DNA from: Methylococcaceae bacterium | GTDB lineage: Bacteria > Pseudomonadota > Gammaproteobacteria > Methylococcales > Methylococcaceae | NCBI GenBank assembly: GCA_005792805.1 | Contig: SXQV01000181.1 | Span: 1-9,153, forward strand | Reading direction: 5' to 3' | DNA: 9,153 nt | Shown: positions 1-6,856 of the stretch, one piece after another | Position numbering within the stretch: position 1 is the stretch's first letter | Layout of the letters: each line of letters opens with the position of its first letter | The notes under the pieces: model-generated | What the model was told of the DNA's origin: nothing | The model's database searches: none | The model's input: the letters and a program-made list of their open reading frames with translations, nothing else | Program-made: the position numbers and the translations under genes

Positions 1-212
1 ACACCGGAGAGGATTTTCACGGCGTCAGGTTCGCGCCGCTGCGTCGTGTGACGCGAGGTGCCGGGACGCCGGCGATCAAGGTCGCCCTGCAGGTCGGCTT
101 CGCTCAATGCCAAACCGGGTGGGCAACCATCGACGATGCAGCCGATGGCAGGCCCATGGCTCTCACCAAAAGAGGTGACGGTGAACAGTTTACCCAGCGT
201 GTTTCCGGACAT
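1..212 (-). CDS. aroC: Chorismate synthase, N-terminal 70 residues (gene runs off the window)
   Basis: Chorismate synthase converts 5-enolpyruvylshikimate-3-phosphate to chorismate with reduced FMN, the last shared step of aromatic amino acid synthesis in the cytoplasm. The visible protein begins MSGNTLGKLF. It carries the family signature FGESHG at residues 15-20, with the conserved His19, followed by DGCPPG at 28-33 and the RRRPG...TTQRREPD segment at 47-63, all characteristic of the N-terminal flavin and substrate-binding region. The ATG at 212-210 is preceded by a modest AGG about 8 bases upstream and matches the usual family start. Only about a fifth of the roughly 350-residue family length is present; the rest lies beyond base 1. 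It follows the GDSL lipoprotein gene by 66 bases on the same strand, so co-transcription is plausible. No promoter or terminator is obvious in that gap. Confidence 0.97.
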   Translation of the reverse strand, partial: MSGNTLGKLFTVTSFGESHGPAIGCIVDGCPPGLALSEADLQGDLDRRRPGTSRHTTQRREPDAVKILSG

Positions 213-278
213 CTATTTGACCTGATTACTTGAATTTACGGGCTTTGGAGTGTGAGCCGGACTATCGGATGCGCCAAA

Positions 279-935
279 TCAGAGCGCACCGGACTTTTGC
301 AGACGCTTGACCACGGCTTGGGCAATTAACCGGTAGCCTGCGGCATTAGGATGAACCGAATCCGACCTCAGCGTGCTGTTTTGCACAATGTCATTAAGCA
401 CATACCGCTCGATTGGAATATCAAACTCCGTGGCAATTTCCTCATAGAAAGTGGGGGGTGCACGCATTAACCCGAACTTGGGTACCGCAATCAGCACAAC
501 ATCAATCCCGCGATCACGCGCCATTTTCACCATCGCCCGCACATTGTCGGCTACCTTTTCTTCGCTCAGGGAACGGAGCAGATCATTGGCACCATGACAG
601 AGAATCAGCAACCTGGGCTCATGCTCGTCCAGCCAGATAGGCAGACGTTTCAGCCCGTCGCTGGAAAGCTCTCCCGACAAACCGCCATTGACGATCTGCC
701 GCTGGATCAGTGCCTGCAGTTGCGCCGGATACGTCTCTTCAGGCAAGACCCCGGCCCCGTAGGTCAGGCTGTCACCAAACGCGAGCACCCTGGCATCGGG
801 CGCGAGTGGTGCCTGTTTCGCCTCCGGCCTACAGGCCACAAGGGCAACACCGAGCATCAGTAGCGCAAGCGCTCGCGATAGCCTGCTCCCGATGGCCGGG
901 ACATGGATCAGGACGTTTCTATCTAAGCTCAGCAT
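279..935 (-). CDS. GDSL/SGNH-family esterase or lysophospholipase, TesA-like, predicted lipoprotein
   Basis: This 218-residue protein is an SGNH-fold serine hydrolase resembling TesA / arylesterase (thioesterase I, lysophospholipase L1). The four family blocks are visible: FGDSLTYG with nucleophile Ser56, Gly88 in NGGLSG (oxyanion block II), GAND with Asn117 (block III), and DSVHPN with Asp192 and His195 (block V), so the catalytic set looks complete. Residues 19-35 form a hydrophobic signal ending LVAC, a good lipobox with Cys35 as the lipidation site. A short linker then leads to the catalytic domain. E. coli TesA is, by contrast, a soluble periplasmic protein. The ATG at 935 has AGGAG five bases upstream. 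The gene sits 35 bases after prmB and 66 before aroC. The exact substrate cannot be read from sequence; arylesterase, thioesterase or lysophospholipase activity are all possible. Confidence 0.9.
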   Translation of the reverse strand: MLSLDRNVLIHVPAIGSRLSRALALLMLGVALVACRPEAKQAPLAPDARVLAFGDSLTYGAGVLPEETYPAQLQALIQRQIVNGGLSGELSSDGLKRLPIWLDEHEPRLLILCHGANDLLRSLSEEKVADNVRAMVKMARDRGIDVVLIAVPKFGLMRAPPTFYEEIATEFDIPIERYVLNDIVQNSTLRSDSVHPNAAGYRLIAQAVVKRLQKSGAL

Positions 936-970
936 ATTGGCTCCTGCTCCCCTGCGGATGGATTCATTCC

Positions 971-1876
971 TTATGGGAAAAACTGGCTGACCTGACTGGC
1001 CGTCAGCAGGAACACGCCATCGCCGCCCCGCTCAAAATCAAGCCAGAAAAAAGGCACCTCCGGAAAGGCGTCTTCCAGAGCTTCAGCGGCACTGCCCACC
1101 TCGACAACGAGAATGCCATTCGGCTTCAGATGCCGGGTGGCATCCTTAAGGATCATCCTTACACAGTCGAGACCATCATCACCGGATTCCAGCCCCAGAC
1201 GCGGCTCAGCATGGTATTCCGGCGGCAAATCACGCCATTCGGCAAAATTCACATAGGGCGGATTACTCACGATCAGATCGTACTGCTTGTCAGCCAACCG
1301 GGAATAAACATCCGACTGGATAGCCTGTACACGATACTCAACCGCATGGCGTTCGATATTGATTCGCGCCACGTCCAGTGCATCGGTCGATATATCCGCC
1401 GCATCCACCTGCGCGTCCGGGAAAGCAACCGCGCAGGCAATGGCGATACAGCCGCTACCCGTACAAAGATCCAGAATCTCCGTCACCTCATCGGCTTCCA
1501 CCCAGGGCGCAAACTGGCTTTCGATCAATTCGGCAATCGGTGAACGTGGCACCAACACCCGCTCATCGACATGGAAGGACAGTCCGGCAAACGGAGCTTC
1601 ATGCGTCAGATAGGCCAGCGGTTTACGCTCCGCCATGCGCCGGTCAATCAGATCCAGCACTTGCGCCCGCTCGCCGGGTGTCAGGTTAGCCTCAAAGTAC
1701 CCGCCGGGCAGGTCGTAGGGGAGATGCAACGCATGCAGCACCAGCGCTGCCGCCTCGTCCAGAGCGCCCGCCGTACCATGTCCAAAAAACAGACCCGCTT
1801 CCGAGAAGCGGCTGGTGGCAAAGCGGACGTAGTCGCGCAGGGTGACGAGGTGATCCAGGGTTATTTGTCGGTTCAT
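971..1876 (-). CDS. prmB: Ribosomal protein uL3 N5-glutamine methyltransferase PrmB
   Basis: PrmB uses S-adenosylmethionine to methylate a glutamine of ribosomal protein uL3 in the cytoplasm. The 301-residue product has the N-terminal helical domain (about 1-95), then FHVDERVLVPRSPI (101-114), the SAM-binding LDLCTGSGCIA motif (136-146), an acidic AADIS strand end (Asp161), and the catalytic NPPYV (205-209) that contacts the target glutamine amide. VLVPRSPI separates PrmB from the release-factor methylase PrmC. An upstream in-frame ATG at 1921 would give 316 residues but overlaps argC by 41 bases. The ATG at 1876 is preferred because MNRQITLDHLVTLRDYVRF aligns with the start of known PrmB proteins. 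No strong Shine-Dalgarno precedes it. Only four bases separate the argC stop from this ATG, which suggests translational coupling. prmB near aroC is a common gammaproteobacterial arrangement. Confidence 0.93.
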   Translation of the reverse strand: MNRQITLDHLVTLRDYVRFATSRFSEAGLFFGHGTAGALDEAAALVLHALHLPYDLPGGYFEANLTPGERAQVLDLIDRRMAERKPLAYLTHEAPFAGLSFHVDERVLVPRSPIAELIESQFAPWVEADEVTEILDLCTGSGCIAIACAVAFPDAQVDAADISTDALDVARINIERHAVEYRVQAIQSDVYSRLADKQYDLIVSNPPYVNFAEWRDLPPEYHAEPRLGLESGDDGLDCVRMILKDATRHLKPNGILVVEVGSAAEALEDAFPEVPFFWLDFERGGDGVFLLTASQVSQFFP

Positions 1877-1880
1877 CGCT

Positions 1881-2912
1881 TCAGGGATAAAGACCAATGG
1901 CGGAAAGTCCGGCCTGCTCATCCAGCCCGAACATCAGGTTCATGTTCTGCACAGCCTGTCCGGCCGCGCCCTTGACGAGATTGTCGATTACCGACAGCAC
2001 TACGACGGTATCGCCATCCAGCGGGCGGTGGACCGCAATCTGGCACCGATTGGCGCCACGGACATTTCGCGTGTCGGGGTGTGCCCCGGCGGGGAGGACA
2101 TCGACAAATGGTTCATCACGATATCGGCGCTCAAACAGCGACTGCAGATCCGGCGCATCACCTTTCAACACGGTATACAACGTGGCGTGGATTCCGCGAA
2201 TCATCGGGATCAGATGCGGAACAAAAGTCAGGCCGACGGGTTCACCGACTACCTGCTCAAGCCCCTGGCGGATTTCCGGCCAATGGCGATGGCCTTTGAC
2301 ACTATAGGCCTTAAGGCTCTCACCGGTCTCGCTCATCAGAACAGGAATCTCGGCCTTGCGCCCGGCTCCGCTGACACCGGATTTCACATCGGCAATGATG
2401 CGGTCATGACTCACCACGCCCGCTTCCAGAAGAGGCAGCAAGCCGAGCTGTACCGATGTGGGATAGCAGCCGGGACAGGCGACGAGATTGGCCTTGCGTA
2501 TGGCCTCGCGGTGCAGTTCCGGCAAACCGTAGACGGCCTTTGCAAGCCATTCCGGGCAGGCGTGTGGTTCGCCGTACCAATGCGACCAGACAGCAGGATC
2601 TTGCAGACGAAAATCAGCGGCAAGATCAACCACCTTGACGCCCCGACCCAGCAAGCCCGGCGCCATCCGCATGGCGGTACCGTTAGGCGTGGCAAAGAAA
2701 ACCACATCGCAGCCGGAGAGATTGTCGGTCGTGGGCTCGACGAACGTGGTTTCGACAAAGCCGCGCAAGTTGGGATAAATCTCTGCCACCGGCTTACCGG
2801 CATCTCCCCGCGAGGTCACGCTAGCAATGCTGACCTTGGGGTGCAGGGCCAGGAGGCGCAAGAGTTCTACACCGGTATACCCAGTGCCCCCAACAATACC
2901 GGCACGAATCAT
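1881..2912 (-). CDS. argC: N-acetyl-gamma-glutamyl-phosphate reductase
   Basis: ArgC reduces N-acetylglutamyl-5-phosphate to N-acetylglutamate semialdehyde with NADPH, the third step of arginine and ornithine synthesis. The 343-residue protein begins with the NADP-binding loop GIVGGTGYTGVELLRLL (5-21). It has FFATPNGTAM (72-81), the active-site CPGCYPTS with Cys149, the conserved KSGVSGAGRK stretch (177-186) of the dehydrogenase domain, and GHRHWPEI (207-214), which holds the catalytic histidine. Length and motif order are those of the ordinary type 1 family. The ATG at 2912 has GGAGAT eight bases upstream, a sound ribosome site. The gene stands alone here, with no other arg gene in the window. 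It lies between ihfA (100 bases upstream) and prmB (four bases downstream). No ArgR box was recognised upstream. Confidence 0.97.
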   Translation of the reverse strand: MIRAGIVGGTGYTGVELLRLLALHPKVSIASVTSRGDAGKPVAEIYPNLRGFVETTFVEPTTDNLSGCDVVFFATPNGTAMRMAPGLLGRGVKVVDLAADFRLQDPAVWSHWYGEPHACPEWLAKAVYGLPELHREAIRKANLVACPGCYPTSVQLGLLPLLEAGVVSHDRIIADVKSGVSGAGRKAEIPVLMSETGESLKAYSVKGHRHWPEIRQGLEQVVGEPVGLTFVPHLIPMIRGIHATLYTVLKGDAPDLQSLFERRYRDEPFVDVLPAGAHPDTRNVRGANRCQIAVHRPLDGDTVVVLSVIDNLVKGAAGQAVQNMNLMFGLDEQAGLSAIGLYP

Positions 2913-2958
2913 GTGCGTCTATCTCCAGAGTGAACCGGGAAAATCTCTCCTCAAGGGC

Positions 2959-2975
2959 CGCCGAAAATATCGGCG
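2959..2975. repeat. Short perfect inverted repeat between ihfA and argC
   Basis: CGCCGA, a five-base AAATA spacer and TCGGCG form a six-base-pair perfect stem in the 100-base gap between the ihfA stop and the argC ATG. In the transcribed (minus) direction it is not followed by a run of T, so it is not a standard intrinsic terminator. It could be an argC leader hairpin, a protein-binding site, or chance. Confidence 0.4.
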
Positions 2976-3012
2976 TCAAATTACGCCTGGCTAAGCTCGC
3001 ATCAAAACGGAA

Positions 3013-3321
3013 TCAGGGCTCTTCGGGAAGAGGACCATCAAAAGCCTCGACCATGGACTTGAGTTTCTGCCCGGACTTGAAGGTCACCACCCGGCGCGCG
3101 GTGATGGGAATTTCTTCCCCTGTCTTGGGATTGCGGCCCGGCCGCTCATTTTTATCACGCAAATCGAAGTTACCGAACCCGGAGAGTTTGACTGATTCAC
3201 CGCGCATGAGCGACGCCTTGATCTCCTCGAAAAACTGCTCGACCAGCTCCTTGGCTTCCTTGCGGCTTAAATCTACCGTATCGAGCAATCGCTCCACCAT
3301 GTCGATTTTAGTCAGCGTCAT
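3013..3321 (-). CDS. ihfA: Integration host factor subunit alpha
   Basis: IHF is a heterodimeric nucleoid protein (IhfA/IhfB) that bends DNA sharply at specific sites and acts in transcription, replication and recombination. The 102-residue product is nearly the same as E. coli IhfA across VKLSGFGNFDLRDKN (44-58) and RPGRNPKTGE (60-69), the beta-arm tip whose Pro65 intercalates into DNA. ITARRVVTF (73-81) follows. The DLRDKN sequence distinguishes IhfA from HU and IhfB. The ATG at 3321 lies one base after the pheT stop, and its Shine-Dalgarno lies inside the last pheT codons, so translation is probably coupled to pheT. The pheST-ihfA order is standard in Gammaproteobacteria. The C-terminal tail (FDGPLPEEP) is variable in the family. 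IhfB is not in this window. Confidence 0.98.
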   Translation of the reverse strand: MTLTKIDMVERLLDTVDLSRKEAKELVEQFFEEIKASLMRGESVKLSGFGNFDLRDKNERPGRNPKTGEEIPITARRVVTFKSGQKLKSMVEAFDGPLPEEP

Positions 3322-3322
3322 A

Positions 3323-5701
3323 TCAGTCCCTCAAGCGTGCTTCAAAACGATGAGCGAGTGACTCCAGCACAGCGGCAACCGCCGCTTCGACACGGGCATC
3401 AACCAGCGTTTCAGACTCATCCTGCCAGACCAGACCCAAGGCAACACTCTTTTTACCGTCCTCTACTCCGGGCCCACGATAGACATCAAACACCACGACT
3501 TCGCGCAAGAGGGTTCCGCCCTGCTCCCGCGCCACTGCGATCAACCGGGCCACTGGCACGGTGTCGTCCACGATCAAAGCAATATCGCGCCGCACAGTGG
3601 GGAATTTTGAAAGGCTCCTGAACCGGGGGACATCACGACCAATCAAGATGGACTGGTCAAGCTCCACCAAAAACACGCGCTGATCAAAGCCCAGCTGTTT
3701 TTCGAGATGGGGATGCAGCATACCGGCCCAACCCAAACGCTCGGAACCCATAAGGATTTCAGCGGACTGGCCTGGGTGCAGTGCAGGATGCGGCGCCGCA
3801 ACGAATGACAGTCGGCCGGTTCGACCCGTTAACATCACCAAGGCCTCAACATCAGCCTTGATATCGTAGAAGTCGGTAGCCCGCAAGGATTCGGCCCACT
3901 GTTCGCCATTCACCGGCCCCATCGCCAGCCACGCCAGCGATTTGGGCTGGTCCAATCCATCAGGCAGCGGAATAAACTTGAGTCCGCTTTCGAACAGTCG
4001 TACCCGGTTTTGCTGGCGGTTATTGTTCTTGATCGCCGCATCCAGCAAGCCTGGCCACAGGCTGGTCCGCATCACCGCCAGCTCAGCCGAAATAGGATTC
4101 TTCAGTGCCAGCGGCTCGATCTCCGGATCGATCAGTTTCTGCAATCCGCGCTCGACGAAGCTGTACGTGATGGCTTCCTGATAGCCGCGATCAACCAGCA
4201 GTTGCTTCACTCGCGAGAGTTCAAGCCGCGATTCCGACACGGGCAACATGGCCGCTGGAATCGTCGGATGCTTGCGGGGCAGATGGTCATAACCGTAAAC
4301 GCGACCGACTTCTTCGATCAAATCCGCCTCAATGGCGATATCGAACCGGAATGCGGGCGGCGTCACCTGCCACCCCTCGGCGTGGGACACGGGGTTCATA
4401 CCAAGACCACACAAAATGCGGGAAATGCGATCCGCCTCGATGGCAATGCCTAAAACACGCTGGATGCGCTCAGCGCGCAGCAACAACGGCGGGCGCTGAG
4501 GTAGATGTGTGTGACTGACTGCTTCTACCACAGGGCCCGGCAACCCACCCGCCAAGCTGATGATGAGTTCACTGGCCCGCGCAAGCGCACGATCTTGCAA
4601 CTCAAAACTCACGCCACGCTCAAAGCGGTGCGATGAATCCGTACTGAGCCCGTACCGGCGGGCCTTGCCCATCATCAGCTCCGGCGTAAAAAAGGCGCAT
4701 TCAAGAAAAATATCCCGGCTCGATTCGCTCACGGCCGACTCACTTCCCCCCATGATGCCCGCCAGCGCCAAAGCCTTGGCTTCGTCAGCGATAACCAGGG
4801 TATCGGCATGCAACGATAACTCCTGATCATTGAGCAGGCGCAGTTTTTCGCCATCACGGCCATAACGCACCCGGATGCCCCCTTTCAGCTTCGCCGCATC
4901 GAAGGCATGCAGCGGCTGACCCAGCTCCAGCAGCACATAGTTGGTAACATCGACAATGACATCCAGCGAGCGAACGTCAGAGCGGCGCAAACGTTCCTTC
5001 ATCCAGAGCGGCGTTGGGGCGTTGCGGTCTACATTCTTGATCAGTCGCCCGAGATAACGCGGACAGGCCTCGGGAGCCTCAATATTGACGGGTAACCCTT
5101 GGTCATGAGCGGCCACCAATGACCGGCTCTCGGGCAGAGTCATGGGCAGGCCGTTCAACAGCGCCACCTCTCGCGCTATGCCTTCGACGCTAAGGCAATC
5201 GGCGCGGTTCGGTGTGAGATCCACCTCAATAAGCGAATCTTCTAGCTGTAGATACTCCCGCAAATCGATGCCAGCAGGCGCTTCTTCGCTGAGCTCCATC
5301 AACCCTGATGCATCCTCGTCAATACCCAGTTCCCTGGCGGAACAAAGCATTCCGAACGAAGGGATACCACGTAGCTTCGAGGCCTTGATCTTGAGACCGC
5401 CAGGCAACACCGCCCCCTCCAGAGCCAGCGGAGCACGCAACCCGACACGTGCGTTGGGCGCACCACAGACGATTTGCAATGGCTCACCCAAGCCTGCTGC
5501 GACGCGGCACACCTTGAGGCGATCCGCCTCCGGATGCGGCACCGTTTCCAATATTTCTCCTACTACAACGCCGGAAAACTGGCCCGCTGCCGGCGCGGCA
5601 CTGTCGACCTCCAAACCGGCCATGGTGATCTGATGAACCAGTTCCGGGGTCGTAAGGGCAGGGTTGACATAAGTTCGGAGCCAGGCTTCGCTGAAACGCA
5701 T
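3323..5701 (-). CDS. pheT: Phenylalanyl-tRNA synthetase beta subunit
   Basis: PheT is the large subunit of the alpha2-beta2 enzyme that charges tRNA-Phe. It supplies tRNA binding and the editing site for mischarged tyrosine. The 792 residues match the usual bacterial length (about 795). In order they show the N-terminal MRFSEAWLRTYVNP, an OB-fold tRNA-binding domain (about 39-150, with VVVGEI and IVCGAPN), the B3/B4 editing domain (about 210-385, with DVTNYVLLELGQPLHAFD and SHRFERG at 357-363), the B5 domain (about 405-475), the catalytic-like core (about 480-690), and a C-terminal FDX-ACB domain (about 698-791, starting SKFPTVRRDIALIV). It begins 27 bases after the pheS stop, and that spacer has no purine-rich Shine-Dalgarno. 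Initiation may therefore depend on coupling to pheS translation. The stop is one base from the ihfA ATG. Confidence 0.98.
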   Translation of the reverse strand: MRFSEAWLRTYVNPALTTPELVHQITMAGLEVDSAAPAAGQFSGVVVGEILETVPHPEADRLKVCRVAAGLGEPLQIVCGAPNARVGLRAPLALEGAVLPGGLKIKASKLRGIPSFGMLCSARELGIDEDASGLMELSEEAPAGIDLREYLQLEDSLIEVDLTPNRADCLSVEGIAREVALLNGLPMTLPESRSLVAAHDQGLPVNIEAPEACPRYLGRLIKNVDRNAPTPLWMKERLRRSDVRSLDVIVDVTNYVLLELGQPLHAFDAAKLKGGIRVRYGRDGEKLRLLNDQELSLHADTLVIADEAKALALAGIMGGSESAVSESSRDIFLECAFFTPELMMGKARRYGLSTDSSHRFERGVSFELQDRALARASELIISLAGGLPGPVVEAVSHTHLPQRPPLLLRAERIQRVLGIAIEADRISRILCGLGMNPVSHAEGWQVTPPAFRFDIAIEADLIEEVGRVYGYDHLPRKHPTIPAAMLPVSESRLELSRVKQLLVDRGYQEAITYSFVERGLQKLIDPEIEPLALKNPISAELAVMRTSLWPGLLDAAIKNNNRQQNRVRLFESGLKFIPLPDGLDQPKSLAWLAMGPVNGEQWAESLRATDFYDIKADVEALVMLTGRTGRLSFVAAPHPALHPGQSAEILMGSERLGWAGMLHPHLEKQLGFDQRVFLVELDQSILIGRDVPRFRSLSKFPTVRRDIALIVDDTVPVARLIAVAREQGGTLLREVVVFDVYRGPGVEDGKKSVALGLVWQDESETLVDARVEAAVAAVLESLAHRFEARLRD
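3327..3332 (-). promoter_or_regulatory. Ribosome binding site of ihfA inside the 3' end of pheT
   Basis: GAGGGA on the minus strand lies five bases before the ihfA ATG and is part of the last sense codons of pheT (Leu-Arg-Asp). The pheT stop falls between this site and the ATG, so ribosomes ending on pheT can restart on ihfA. It also fixes the ihfA start. Confidence 0.75.
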
Positions 5702-5728
5702 ATAAGTCGTGTGTCGCCGGTGGTGTGC

Positions 5729-6751
5729 CTAAAATGCGGGGAATTGCCTGAGAAACTTGAGGTCATTCTCAAAGAATAGCCTCAGATCATTGATGCCATA
5801 ACGCAACATGGCCATACGCTCGACACCTAGACCGAAGGCGAATCCGGTAAACGCTTCGGAGTCGATATCGACGAACTTGAACACCTTGGGATGAATCATT
5901 CCGCAGCCCATGACTTCCAGCCAGCCGGTCTGTTTGCAAACCCGGCAACCGCCACCACCGCAAATGACACACTCGATATCAACTTCGGCAGAGGGCTCGG
6001 TAAAAGGAAAGTAGGAGGGTCGAAATCTGACCTGGACGTCCTTCTCGAAAAACAGCGTGAGGAACTCGTAAAGCACACCGCGCAAATCTGCAAAGCTGAC
6101 ATCCCGATCTACCAGGAAACCCTCGACCTGGTGAAACATGGGAGTGTGCGTCAGGTCGGAATCACAACGATAGACCCGGCCCGGCGCGATAACGCGCAAC
6201 GGGGGAGTTCGACTTTCCATGACACGCACCTGCACGGGTGAGGTATGTGTCCGCAACAAGGTGTGCTCGTCGAAGTAGAAGGTATCGTGCATCGCCCGCG
6301 CCGGGTGAGAGGCAGGGATATTGAGGGCTTCGAAGTTGTGGTAATCGTCTTCAACCTCGGGACCTTCGACACTCTCGAAACCAATACGACCGAACAACTC
6401 GGAAATTCGTTGCAGCGTCAACGTTACCGGATGCAAGCCCCCCGTGTGTTGGCCTCGACCTGGCAAGGTCACATCAATAGTTTCGCGGGCCAAACGCTGT
6501 TCCAGCTCGCGGCCCTCAAGCACTGCCTTGCGTGCCTCAAGTGCGGTACTGAACTGATCGCGTGCCTGATTGATGAGGGCACCCGCCTCCCTACGTTCGT
6601 CAGGGGGCAGAGTGCCAAGCGTTTTCATCTGCTCGGTAATCAGTCCCTTCTTGCCGACGTAATGGACGCGAACCTGATCAAGTGCACCCAACGACTCTGC
6701 CGCCGCGAGCTCCCCTTGCGCGTGCTTTAAAACGTCTTCAAGGGTAATCAT
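5729..6751 (-). CDS. pheS: Phenylalanyl-tRNA synthetase alpha subunit
   Basis: PheS is the catalytic subunit of phenylalanyl-tRNA synthetase, which activates phenylalanine with ATP and transfers it to tRNA-Phe. The 340-residue product has an N-terminal coiled-coil (about 1-90, with VHYVGKKGLIT), class II motif 1 around FESVEGPEVEDDYHNF (125-140), motif 2 GRVYRCDSDLTHTPMFHQVEG (191-211, split by its Arg/His contacts), and motif 3 GFAFGLGVERMAMLRYG (303-319). Cys261, 264, 269 and 272 form a CxxC-x4-CxxC cluster. An in-frame GTG at 6814 would add 21 residues but has no ribosome site and overlaps a hairpin. The ATG at 6751, with AAGG six bases upstream, gives the family N-terminus. It follows rplT by 93 bases and precedes pheT by 27, the normal gammaproteobacterial order. 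Confidence 0.97.
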   Translation of the reverse strand: MITLEDVLKHAQGELAAAESLGALDQVRVHYVGKKGLITEQMKTLGTLPPDERREAGALINQARDQFSTALEARKAVLEGRELEQRLARETIDVTLPGRGQHTGGLHPVTLTLQRISELFGRIGFESVEGPEVEDDYHNFEALNIPASHPARAMHDTFYFDEHTLLRTHTSPVQVRVMESRTPPLRVIAPGRVYRCDSDLTHTPMFHQVEGFLVDRDVSFADLRGVLYEFLTLFFEKDVQVRFRPSYFPFTEPSAEVDIECVICGGGGCRVCKQTGWLEVMGCGMIHPKVFKFVDIDSEAFTGFAFGLGVERMAMLRYGINDLRLFFENDLKFLRQFPAF

Positions 6752-6797
6752 GACCGGCCTTGTCGTGGATGGATTAGAACTATCGGGGATTTTGAAA

Positions 6798-6817
6798 GGG
6801 GCGCCTAGCGACACCCC
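6798..6817 (-). terminator. Candidate weak terminator or attenuator hairpin upstream of pheS
   Basis: On the minus strand GGGGTGTC pairs with GGCGCCCC across a GCTA loop, giving eight pairs of which two are G-U wobbles. It is followed by TTTC and then AAAATC, so the U-tract is only three bases. It sits 46 bases before the pheS ATG and 27 after the rplT stop. The shape fits partial termination or attenuation between the ribosomal-protein genes and pheST. The short U-tract makes efficient termination doubtful. Confidence 0.4.
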
Positions 6818-6837
6818 AAACCTGTACTGGACTAATG

Positions 6838-6856
6838 GCTCAGGTTAACCCTGAGC
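6838..6856 (-). repeat. Perfect hairpin enclosing the rplT stop codon
   Basis: GCTCAGG and CCTGAGC form a seven-base-pair perfect stem around a GTTAA loop on the minus strand. The TAA in the loop is the rplT stop codon. No T-run follows, so it is not a classic terminator. It could be an RNA-processing or stability element at the rplT 3' end. A terminating ribosome would block it, so it would form mainly on ribosome-free RNA. Confidence 0.45.

Noticed and set aside
213..278. Possible terminator or promoter between the hydrolase and aroC
   Set aside because: Only four-base stems with no T-run and no convincing -35/-10 pair were found.
710..1543. Plus-strand open frame of 277 codons across the hydrolase and prmB genes
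   Set aside because: It spans two confidently identified minus-strand genes and their boundary, is Arg/His/Pro-rich in the way typical of antisense frames, and has no ribosome site or known domain that I can see.
1877..1921. N-terminal extension of prmB starting at 1921
   Set aside because: It overlaps argC by 41 bases, and known PrmB proteins align from the ATG at 1876.
2028..2933. Long plus-strand open frame of 301 codons opposite argC
   Set aside because: It is a shadow of argC in another frame: it mirrors the gene, shows no recognisable motif, and argC has full family signatures.
2976..3012. Possible sigma-70 promoter for argC (TTGATG, 16-base spacer, TAATTT)
   Set aside because: Only four of six and three of six consensus matches, which is too weak to call.
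6752..6814. N-terminal extension of pheS from a GTG at 6814
   Set aside because: The GTG lies within a hairpin and lacks a ribosome site. The ATG at 6751 gives the family N-terminus.
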